Below, in pieces: positions 47,278 to 58,203 of a stretch of DNA of 64,000 nt. Every line of letters starts with the position of its first letter. Within the stretch, counting starts at the first letter, position 1. The translations under genes and the position numbers were made by a program. Under the pieces are notes generated by a model that was not told the DNA's origin, did no database searches, and was given only the letters and a program-made list of their open reading frames with translations. The DNA comes from Phanerochaete sordida (lineage: Eukaryota > Basidiomycota > Agaricomycetes > Polyporales > Phanerochaetaceae). The stretch lies in contig BPQB01000036.1 in the NCBI GenBank assembly GCA_019973155.2, forward strand, positions 248,001 to 312,000, written 5' to 3'.

Positions 47278-50200
47278 CACAAACGAAGGGTGGCGATCCT
47301 GCGTCCGGCGCAGAGCGGTCTATGGAGATGGCGAAGCGAGAGATGATGTAGAGCCGGAGACTGCGAAAGGAGATTTGTACGTCCGCACCATGCCGATGTT
47401 GCAAGGAGTGGCGCAGGAGCCAACTGGTTCGTGGAGAGCGTTACGCTTTCATCGGACACAGATCGGTACTCAAGCGGCCTTGCAGCATTGATCTACTATT
47501 CTCTAAGGAGAAATACTCTTAGGAGATGTAAACTGCAAATGAAGACAGAGGAGACATACCAGCACGTCCACGGTATGGAAATAGGGATCACAGAGGGGCG
47601 CATGTAGAAAACAGCTTAGGACGTCATCACCGTCAAGTGAAGCTCCCGGAGCTTGCGTCAACGAGGACCCAGCAGAGCACAGGATTCTGCGACCACAGAG
47701 GATGAAGCTTCAGAAACACGCAACGTAAGACACAGTCGGGCTTACGTGGATGTGGCTCATGACCTCGCCGCGGAAAACAGAACGCGGACCACGTTGTCTT
47801 GATGAACACCATGCTCTAACCAGCAATGCGTTTAGCATCCCCTGCGCCCTGAAGCTCCGCGCATCGACCGATAGAGGCCTTGGCCACGCAAGTAAGCTGC
47901 GAAAAGTTGCGAAGGATTCTTACTGCGCCGGCAAGCGATTCGGTGACGGGGCGTCAAATTCACTCCGATCCCAGCGAATCAGCATCCGCCTCGCTGGACC
48001 CACGAACGGCTAGGGTCTGAGCGCGTTCAGCTGTCATCCATTAATTTAAGGTGATAAGACGCGTATAAGTCCGATGAACTTGTCCTGTCGTTACTGCCGA
48101 GCCGTGGACAGCACAGAGTGCACGTGAAAGGGAGAGACTCGAAGCTCATACTCTGTCTGACAACTTAAATATCTTGCATAGCTGTAGCGCCCAAGTCGTC
48201 ACAGCACGCCGTCTGCCCGATGCCTGTGGACTGGTTCGCTGAACCGCTAACACGCGCTGCCCCGCATGATCATCGTGCGCTGAAGGGCTGGCGATCATGG
48301 CGTAATGATGACTAGGGTCCAAGGTCCACCTATCGTTTACTTTAACTCTAATCAGGGCAAATGTTTACGCGAGAATTAGTGCTCATGTGTGCAACGTACC
48401 TGGGCTGGAATGGTAGATACTGTGATTCTCCCGAACCGTGGCGCCGCATGCGTAGCGGCGCTCTCACAGGACTTTCGTGGTGCTTTATGTTAAGAGAATG
48501 TAGTGTTATGAGAACGTATAATGTATTGGCAATAGCGTACGAGTAAAATTGACGAGATGAAGGGGAGAGCAGACTCTGCATCCGAGTTCTCTTGCGGTAG
48601 CAATGTTTGTGCATGTCACGTGCTACAGACGCCCGAAACTCGAACATCGTGTGCTGTCCTTCGTCTTTACCACCATATCTCCTCGTCGCACTCCCATAAA
48701 CTCTAGAAAAATTTCGATGACCTTTTGAATGCTGCGTATGCGGTCAACGAAAGCTTCATGCAAGTCTACGTCGCCGTACCGATCACACCTCTTCTGGGCC
48801 AGGTGTCCTCGCCTCGGCGCGTGGTGCTGAAGCAGAGTCAAAGTCTCCACGCCTGCTGCAGTAGTCGAATGCTGTTGTTGGCGTAGTAATTGTATTTTTT
48901 GTTTATTTGTGAAGTGCGCGTTTTATCTCGCCGTTCTGCGTTTATGACGATGGTCTTGCTATCCTTCTACCAGCCAATTCCAACACTCATTGGACCTCGT
49001 GTCATTACTACAACATTCCATATAGTACATACACCTCAATCTGCTTCTATGCGGGCAGACATACTGAACCGTGATTATTATTACGCTCGCGGAACTAGTA
49101 GAGACGTCCCAATGCAACTAGCACTTGATGAATAGTGGCCACACTGCGAGGCACGATACAGTTGTCCCTTGGATGAGATGATGAAGACCCAACGTCGATT
49201 GGTAACCAGTGCGTATGCTTCGTACAGCAGCACAGACAGCTTTGCAAGCGCATGGTCTGTCATTCGCTGCCGGTGACAGTGCTGATATCAACAAAGATGC
49301 CATCCAATACCTGTCGACGTCGGACTATACCACGTTGTCGTCATCATTTATTGGCAGTCAATGCGGCAGTAGTACACTTCGGAGGTCTTCAAGCTCCGTG
49401 AACGTGTATGAGCGCGGGCGGAGCTCGGGGCCTAACTTTTTCCGTATGTTGTTCATCCACACATCGATGAGTCTTGAAGCGGCTGAACATTCTGGTCAGT
49501 GTTCATACGATTCAGAGAACCCTTGCATTCGACAGCTCAGAGGCTTAACTCCGAGGCCATAGAGGCTCCATGTATGTTCCGTATCATTTCAATCCGTCGT
49601 TGACTGCCTTCCTGCAGGTCAACAGTCAACTTACTTCGACAGATCTGGGCCAGAGGGGACCTTCTTGTGCTCAGTCGGGCTCCTCGCCGGTCACGAGCCC
49701 ATAGGCGAATGTTAGCAATGCCATGTTGACGGCGGTCGGCGAGCTGGCCATAAGGACGGTGCGCAGCGAACGCCCCAGGGGCGTTGGAGGTAAGCATGCT
49801 AGCAGTCAGAATATTGATCGTCTAACAAGTGGTCCCGGTCCCGCTTCGCATTTTTGGGCTTGTCCATATATTGACGCCATCGCATCGGTACCCTGCTCGT
49901 GCGAGAAAATCCCGGCGCGCGGGCGACGCCCAGAGTTGGGTCTAGTCTGTCAGCTGCCTCATGTGCCTGCAGACAGGTAGCCACTGCCATGGCGGTATAT
50001 GCGCGGGGCATAACTGTGTGAATTACCAGAGCTTGGGCTAGAGGAGACCTTGAATAGCTGAGAGGCATCTCCCAAGCCACGTCGCTATACCTTACCATCT
50101 TCCGGCAGGGCATCACGAAGCACTCTTTCCTCAGCGACGTGGGACTTTGGTGATGATTAAGTTCATTTGGGGCAGATATAATCCTCACGGTGGAGCGAAG

Positions 50201-50298
50201 GAGCAAATGCGACCGTCGCCGACACATCCCTTGAGCACCTAAGTCGAACCACAGCTGCAACACTCTCCACCGCCCCGAGGTCGTACCCTGTATCCGCC
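47278..50298. other. Gene-poor stretch between the two gene pairs
   Basis: About 3 kb with only short open frames and no recognisable protein, RNA or repeat. It separates the two copies of the DUF6534/WW pair. Confidence 0.4.
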
Positions 50299-52262
50299 AT
50301 GGGCTTTGACAACACTCTCGGCGCTGTCCTTGTCGGTCAGAATTTACATCCCCACTTCTCAGTAACCTACTGACTCACAGCACAGCGGAGGTGTTCTCAG
50401 GAATGTATGTACGGCACCATCCGGCGTACACGGAAAGAATGCTCACACTATGCTCATAGGTCGTATTCAGTTGCAAGCATGCAAACCTACACCTACTACC
50501 ACCGCAGCCCGCATGATGGCGCGGTTATGAAATTCACTGTGCGCTATGTATTCGCTGATCTGTTCATCTACACTCATGACTAGCAGATATTTGCACTGTG
50601 GTATATACCTATCATGCCTAGCGGGGCGTCACGGCGTCACATTGACTTACTCGCTTTTGTCTATAGGATTTTGGACGGTCTGCACTTCGCTTTCTATTCT
50701 CATGCCACGTACCACTTCACCGTGACGAGTGTTATGAGCCCTGGCTCACTGACAAGTTGTCCATGGTGCGCTCTCCGTGGCCAACTGTCTTCGTTTTTTT
50801 GCACCTTACGCCCCGGTATAGGAGTCTAGCACTAGATCTAGCTACAGGCGTACGTTGATAACCTTGACAGCTGCACCACAACGGCGCTGAGGCTTTGGCT
50901 CTAGGATCTTATCGAAATCATCGTATCCCTGTACGTGCCTCTAAGCTTCCATATTGTATGCCTAACCCTGGCACGCCATCCTATATCAGTATCTTTGCCT
51001 ACCGAATCTACAGGTGTAAGTACTCCTACATATACCTGGGTACTCCCTCCTGACTTGTTTGGCACGCAGTCAGCAGTACTCTGTGGCCGCTCATTTTTAT
51101 TGTGAGCTTGGTCGCGCTCGCAAAATATCGGCGATGAAGCTGAAGGTAGCTCTCGACCAGATCGCCCCATCAGCGGCGAGTTTCGGTGAGTAACTATGTC
51201 TACTCAGACGCAGAGTCTGTCCCCTGATATTCTTCTCAGTGGGCGCTGTAGGTTAGTCATCCCAACACGATCGTAAGGCACTCATAGGATTCACCGTTTG
51301 GAAAAGCGATAACAGCGCTGGCGTAAGTAGTCTTGACAATGTAGCGTAATTGCGCTAACAGCTACTTTAGCCTTAAGACCCCCAACTTCGCCGACTTCCA
51401 CGAGAAGTATTCCGTACGTAACTTTGCCCCAAAATCGCAGATCATGTCACTGAGACTTGAAGGGCGGGAATGAAAGTGGGCCTGGTATGCCACGTTCAGT
51501 CTTCAGGCCTTCACAGACTGCGCTATCACAGCCGTGCTGTCTACACTGCTCCTGATACGTCGCACGGGTATCAAGAGGTGAGCCAACCAGTTTTGCGGCG
51601 GTTAATCACAGGGAAAATGCAAATTGAAGCTTAATGTCATACAGAACGGACTCCCTGATTCGTACACTGATTATATACAGCGTGAACACGTGCGCACTGA
51701 CCAGGCAAGTCATGAATATAGCTTTGTGCCTACGAATCTCTCCTACTGATATTCATTTTTCGAAGCAGTTCTCTGGCAGTTGCATCCATCATCACAGTAA
51801 GCTCTGCCCTTCCTCCGCGTGTAAATCACTAACGTGGACTGCAGTACGCGACGATGCCCCACAACTTCATATTCTTCGCCATAGCCACGGTGGTTCCGAA
51901 GCGTGAGTAATATGTCAAGAAAAAGCAAATGTCAGCTCAATGCGAACCTTCGTCGCAGTACTTCTCAACTCCCTTCTCGCACTACTGAATTCGCGCGATA
52001 TGCTCCGAGATATGCACGCCGGCCAGGTCGTCTCTATCCACATTTCTGCGCTGGGGAGCATGTTAGTCCCACGAAGCATCTCTAAGGCGCCTGGAGTGCA
52101 AGCCACGCGTGTGCACAGCGGAGGCGTTGGGTATCCTCAGGTGCGCTTTTACCTCATGATTTCCGGAAGACGCGGCCCTAATAACCAATCTAGCGTGTGG
52201 CCGCCCCTACGCCCGACATCTCACAAGGCGCATGGGAGAGACCAGAGGACGACATGGCGTAG
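50299..52262 (+). CDS. DUF6534-type seven-helix membrane protein (copy D)
   Basis: Nineteen exons: 50299-50335, 50386-50404, 50460-50538, 50587-50600, 50667-50765, 50822-50849, 50905-50930, 50990-51013, 51074-51101, 51161-51185, 51240-51247, 51288-51322, 51371-51413, 51477-51577, 51645-51704, 51766-51796, 51845-51902, 51959-52140, 52194-52262; 321 aa. It starts MGFDNTLGAVLVG and shows LWILDGLHFAFYSHATYHF, CPWSLALD, LKTPNFADFHEKY, YATMPHNFIF and LLNSLLALLNSRDMLR. Intron 15 has a consensus GC donor (GCAAGT at 51705), and exon 11 is only 8 nt. Exon sizes match copies A-C at most positions. It converges on WW copy F with a 183-bp gap. Confidence 0.9.
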
Positions 52263-52445
52263 ATTTATACTGCGGGGTATACTAGGACATATAGCATGCA
52301 CGCGGCTATTGGATACATGGTGTGGTAGTACACATGTGACTCGTCTGGACGTGCAAATAACAAAGGAAAATCGCTACCCGCCTGCGGGATACAGGAGATA
52401 ACATAATTTTCAGAGAAGCTACAGCGCGTGATGTGCAGCGGGAAC

Positions 52446-54953
52446 TCATGCCTCCGCCCTCGCAGGTTGCTCGCCTGACATACTGGCCTTCCGTGACATG
52501 CGCCGCGGAAGTCCGTTTGCGATGGCATCGATTGAACGTTGGCGTACGTAGTGCACGAACTCGACGTTCCGCGCCCAGACGTTATCCTCTATGGGTGCGA
52601 TAGACATCCACGAGACTTGGAGCACGACGGCCAAGGAGAGCGCCATGACCGCGAGGACGGATACGATGATGAATGTTGTCACGATGTCGCTCTTCGCGAG
52701 GCAGATCCAGACGATCGCTGCGCAGAACAGGAGCATGCTACCGTGCACGTGATGAGACATTTACCAGGTAGGGACACAATAAAGCATACCTCCACGTGAA
52801 GAATGCTGAAGGTAGGCTGACAGCGACGAGTCAGATTGTATCATCTGGATGGTTGAAGGCCAAATACCTAAACACGATAGCATCGGCGTCGAGACCAAGG
52901 AAGCACTTCTCACGCTGCTGGAGGTACGTGATCTAGCAGATATTCAACGTTAGGCTGTCCGGGAGAAGCTCCTGCTTACCCCTGCTATGGCCGAAGATCC
53001 GATGTGCGGCGCGTGTCTCTGCAAAAGAATCCAGCAGACGAGATACGATGCCAGGCTGAGCATGGTCGAAACATAGCTCATGATCTGTTCCGGGCTCCGG
53101 TGAGGTGTCAATGAAGCGGCGTCGACGCTGGAGATGGCAAGGAATGCGACATTCGCGCCCAGGAGCACCGTTGACTGGCTGGTGTGAGCCGCGTGGAATA
53201 TACGAAGTGAGTGCGGACGTACTGGCGTGACTGTAAGCTCCCAATCCTTACGCAAGTTGTCGAGAAGCTGCCTCCAGTGTTCTTCGTTGAGCAGCGAGTC
53301 CACGAAGACTTCGTCCAACTTTTTCTTGTATACGTAGGGCATGTAAAACAGGAAGGACGACACGAGGAGGAAGAGGTATCGCGGGCGAGGCGGCTCGGTG
53401 TAGTGCACAGACTGATCCCGATTGAGGCGCGCACCGTCCTGACCGTGGTAGTGCAAAAACATCTCCCGTTCTGTCGGGCTGTCAGGTATGTCTCTGAGAA
53501 ATGGTGGAAACTCGCATACTGAAGACGCTCATAAATCGGGCTGTACATGCGATCAATCTGAGTCCTCAGGTGGAATAGCAGACTAGCACTTACCGACGAT
53601 CCACGCGTTCTGCCCAGACTTGTGACCAACTATACCTAAGCTCTCGATGTGGCCCGCGGGCATGGGCATGCCATGAACCCACCCGCTCTGCGCAATTTGG
53701 CCTTTAGGCAGGTCCACTGATGGAGAAGCCTTCACCGTCTCCAGCACCCTCGAGATGAGCTGCAGCTTCTCTGTCGGGTACGGTGAGGTGGTCGTGGTCG
53801 ATGTGATCGTGTCTGCTTTCGTGTCAGCCACGGAGACTCCACGTACAAGTATGTTGCAAGGACGCACCAGCATATGCGCACGCGAGCAGACCAGAAAGCT
53901 CTGCTATCGTCTCTGCGTCCACTATACGCATCGCAGGGAACATTTCAACGTGAAACCTACCAATCGTTCAGAGATAATTTTATTCTATGTGACCATGCAA
54001 GGTCAGTCTGCGGTCTGCGCTACTAGCAGAAAAATGACGACTAACCTGAAGCGTTGCGGCATGCGCACCAATATTGTGCCTCTCTGATGAGATCTACAAT
54101 GTGAAAGGTCAGCGGACAAAAATCACCTCGAGTTGATTCGGAAACGAACTAAGATGTTCATTCGTCGGAACGAATCGTGGGCAGCTAGCGATGATGTTTT
54201 CCAGAGGGATAGAATGGACCCAGAATACTGTGCGCCGCTTGCTGTCTGCGAAGTAATATCCCCATCGCGGTCTGCTATTCTGCGAGCCCTCTCCTTTCTC
54301 ATTTGCTCGTTCCTCTCGCAGCTGCGCGATGACCAAGTCCGGATGGGCCGCGGTCAAATCCCCTCGTGTCGCGAAGCGGCGTCGGAGATCCAGCGCAGTG
54401 CGTTCGATGAAGTCGGTCACATTAGACGAATTGAAACTCGCGCGTGTGAGATAAACGTTGGTGTAGACGTTCTAGTATGATGCCAATGGTGAGACTGATA
54501 GAACAGCTTGTAAAGGGAGCCCGCGGCCGTACCAGCTTCTCGTGCCAGAAGTATGGACGACCTTCAGGTGTGATATACCGACACCAGCCGGTCGGAACTA
54601 TACTCTCTCTGATGACCTCTGGTTGGCAAATGAGTCCGATTTGGTGTCCACTGCACGTACTCTTTGTGCAGATCAAGGAAAGGCTCTAAGACTATCTTCT
54701 GGACAGTTTGCTCGCTGCGCAAATGCAGTGAGAACCGCGTCAATGAGATGTCTGAGCTGACGTACATAGCGTGGGAACGCTCGTAGATGATGCACTGCAG
54801 TGTGTCCGGGACAATCGGGGCTACTGGCGCGGGAGGTGCTGCCGCTTGGACGGGTGGTGTGGATCTGCCACACATACTCTCTGGTTCGGCGGTGAAGAAC
54901 GCAGGAGGAACATGTCCATCCGGAGACGGCTGCATCGCGATGTATTCGGCCAT
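52446..54953 (-). CDS. WW-domain membrane protein (copy F)
   Basis: Thirteen exons: 54953-54766, 54714-54661, 54608-54533, 54471-54150, 54093-54069, 53956-53868, 53815-53594, 53540-53520, 53470-53223, 53174-52980, 52932-52868, 52816-52790, 52737-52446; 607 aa. Same order as copy E: proline-rich N-terminus, IVPDTLQCIIYERSH, WW-like GWCRYITPEGRPYFWH, WGYYFADSKRRTVFWVH, TITSTTTTSPYP, MFLHYHGQDGARLNRDQSVH and a C-terminal block of about five hydrophobic segments (for example LFLLVSSFLFYMPYVY). Nine exon lengths equal those of copy G. The start at 54953 is one of two close in-frame ATGs. Function unknown. Confidence 0.88.
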
Positions 54954-57417
54954 GTTCGACAAAGGTGGACGAGTGAATGTGCACTGGCCGACGGGTGACG
55001 GTGCAGAGGGGGGTCTGGCTTGGACGCTTTTATGGCGTGCACCCGACAGGAGGAAACGTCCACGGCCGTGGGATGCAGCAAGGATCCAGCGCGCCGCAGG
55101 CAATCCTCCCTGGTATGGAAATGCGCATCTTTTGTGCAGCGGTGGCGTCGGACAGTTTCTGGGTTTACGTGAAGCACTGTCGGGTTTCAGAAGACTACAT
55201 CAGTGGCGGCGGTCGAGCATGCCTATGTGATACGTTAGCTCCTTCACGAGCCCGCTATGGGCGGACGTACAGGAGATGTAATGTCGCATGTTGGTTCGAG
55301 CATCGAACTCTCTCCGAAGACACGACGGATCTGTGAAAGGCCCGGGCCCACCGCAGCCCTGCAGAAGACGAGATCCTCGCGTCTCGTGAATAAATATCAC
55401 TAGTGATTTGGTAAGGGGCGATGCCATCGAGGACATGGTGCTCATTGGGGCTTACATGAGACGAAGGAGTGGATGGCGGATCGTTCCAGGCGAGGCCTTT
55501 GAGAAGGGTCTCCTTTCAATGGCACAGAAGCTGCCTTGCAATATGTGCGTGCTGCTTCTGAGCGGTAGGAGAGGAGCCAGTGGGCGGAATGGAGATAGTC
55601 TGTGGGTCAAGCAAGACGGAGGGCGAGAAGCAGCGTCACATGGACCCTTCACGGATCAAAGCATGGCCTTGCGTCTGCAGCTCAAGCTAGGGTCCTAGCC
55701 ACGCGTCTTCATCCCCGGAGAAATAGAGTTTAGAGACGGCGGACGAGCGAAAAACGTGGGTTGCGCTACGTACCTTTTACACTCTCGGCAGGTCCACGAC
55801 GAAATCTGAGAATACCCGTCCTATTCTATGCTTCAACTCTGAAAGAGTCGAACGATGGCTTGGCGAAGGCAGGAGCACAGTTCACGCCCCGGGGAGTGCT
55901 CGTAGGGCACACCGATCAGCATGCGTGGGCAGGATGTAGGCGAAACGCATGGCTGTCGTAATGATGGCAAGGGTCCAGTCCCGTACCTCCTGAAAACTTA
56001 AATCACCAGAGTTACATAGTGACAATCGCTGCATGGCCGCGGCGCGTACCTGGGCGGGAGGACAGCTTGCCTGCCAGAACGCGCGTGTCTAGGTCCAGTG
56101 AGCAGGAAGGTTCTGTATCCCTATCGTGGAGCGAGCGCAGCTGTGCGAGAGGCTTCGCTAGCCCGAGTAATCGGCACAGTATGCTTCTTGGACGGTGGTG
56201 ACGCTGCCCACGTACGCGGTACCTCTCGTAGGCTGACCGAGGCCTCATCCTGCGCCAGCCTTCCAACACGGTCTCCATGCCGCACACTCTTCCAGACGTA
56301 GACAATTGTTGGCTGTCCCCGGCGATTTGCTTCCTAGATCTGCTGCTGCTAAAGGTATGGGCCCCTCAGTAGAGTGCATGTGCCTCACATACGCACGTTA
56401 TTTCTCAAGAAAATGCGCATTCGAGTACCTCAGACTGGAAAAGGTCAGTAAACTAGCAGCTGCCAGTAAAGTCATGAATATGCGCACATTGTCCTCCACG
56501 GATGGCTCTCTCGCCATCTGCCTTGGTGCGACTCCGTGCGCAGCGCGTGTTGACTTCCTCGAGGTAAACGCCTGCCTCACGTACGCGCAAAGATATCCAC
56601 AGAACAATTCCAAAGTATCTGTCGGAGATATTCTTGGCCGTGTATAACGGTGACTCGGATGCGTGCGTCATGTATTTTGTAGTCGTCGGGATAAACAGTG
56701 GATATTTTTGATGTGCAGACAGAGCTGAATTAATCGTGTAGTAGTTCAGCATATTGATTTGAATAACGATGTGGGAAGGCGAGGTGGTGGTACGGAAGAG
56801 ACCTGTCGGCGCGAATGTCGCGCGGTTCAGAATGGGGACACGTGACCGCATATAGCCTGCCAAGCGCGTTAAGTACCTGCCTCCTCCTCTTCCTCCTTCC
56901 ACCACCACCTCTCTCAAGCTACCTCAAAATATACCTGCTATTTTACCGCACTGCTGCGTGCTATCTCAGGTCGTCCAAAGCACGAAATGGCCCCCTCAGA
57001 GCCTCGCCAAAGCGTCGCCTGGATATGTCGCGCCCAGGCCTTGGCCGACGCTGCCACTTTGCGTCGGAAAACGGGCAATTATGAAGGAAAACGCTAGCTT
57101 TGGAGATGTCATTGGAATACGAGAGCAATAACAAGGCTCACAGGGGCTCAGTGGACGCACGGTGCGCCGTGATACTCTGTACCAACGCGGACGGCGTTCA
57201 GCTGATTGCTAGCTTTCCACAAAGATGACCGACGATTCTGTGGCTCTGATAATTGCAGAAATGGTAGTGCTATGATACAGGGACTACGTGGGTGCGTCTG
57301 AGGGCATACACACAACATGGGCGGGGATCATCGATGCAGTCCACTTTCAAGACTTCTGCTAACGGCGTCAAGTACTGCACACGACGGAAGATGAGCGCGA
57401 ACTCACAAACCGTGGCC
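54954..57417. other. Gene-poor stretch, no supported gene
   Basis: About 2.5 kb with short frames on both strands (for example 56012-56305 minus) but no recognisable protein, splice chain or repeat. Confidence 0.4.
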
Positions 57418-58203
57418 CTACAACGCTTCGACAAGCAGCTCGTACCCCTCCCTCCCATTCTCCGCCAGCTGCATGCGCACTGTGACGTGCACCTTCCTGC
57501 GCTCCCACGCGCTCCCGTTGTATATCTCGACGAGCTGCTGCACCTGCTCAAGCGGGCTCTTCGCGAACGCCGCATCATACGCCCTCCCACGTACCGACCC
57601 CAGCAGCGTTCCGCTCAAGGACGCCCGCCTCTGACGCTCCCCGCGCATGTTGAAGCCCGCGAGCGCAAGCCGCGCCGCGACCTGCACGTCTCCGATGAAC
57701 CGCCCCCAGTCCTCCTCGGAGACGCCGTGCGCCTTCAGGGCGTCGTTGTACAGCACAGGGAAGCCATCGACGAGGTTGCGCGCGCGGCTTGGCACGGTCC
57801 ACGCCGCGAAGCTGCGCGAGCGCACGCGCCGTGGCGACGGCGTGCTGAAGAAGTCCGGCGGCGGGTCGAGCGGGAGGTGCGCTAGCGCGAGGGACGGATA
57901 TGTCGCAGAGAGGTCGCGCACGCGCGTGCACGCCTGCGCCCAGCTCGGCAGCGGGTCGGCCGCGTTTGCGGTGTATGGCGGGGGCGGCTCCGTCGACGGT
58001 TCGCCGGAGGGTGCGGTGCTACGCGGTGGATTCGAGGGCGGCTGAGGTCGTGATTCGCTAGGAGGCGCAGCGTAGGAGTCGGAGGGAGGTGCACCAGGCG
58101 GCGGTGGGTAGTGCTGCTGCGGCGCCCACGCAGGCGGGCTGCCGGCAGGGGGCGCGTAGTGCTTGTCGGGCGGCGGCCCAGGCGGCGGTGCGTACGTCGT
58201 CAT
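57418..58203 (-). CDS. Proline-rich protein of unknown function
   Basis: A single exon of 261 codons with clear GC-biased codon use. The first 80 residues are almost pure Pro/Gly/Ala/Tyr/Ser repeats of the YAPPPG type. The ordered C-terminal part (about 85-261) contains PSWAQACTRVRDLSATYPSL, GVSEEDWGRFIGDVQVAARL and AYDAAFAKSPLEQVQQLVEI, a pattern I associate with uncharacterised conserved basidiomycete proteins. There is no signal peptide or membrane segment. Function unknown. Confidence 0.8.
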   Translation of the reverse strand: MTTYAPPPGPPPDKHYAPPAGSPPAWAPQQHYPPPPGAPPSDSYAAPPSESRPQPPSNPPRSTAPSGEPSTEPPPPYTANAADPLPSWAQACTRVRDLSATYPSLALAHLPLDPPPDFFSTPSPRRVRSRSFAAWTVPSRARNLVDGFPVLYNDALKAHGVSEEDWGRFIGDVQVAARLALAGFNMRGERQRRASLSGTLLGSVRGRAYDAAFAKSPLEQVQQLVEIYNGSAWERRKVHVTVRMQLAENGREGYELLVEAL

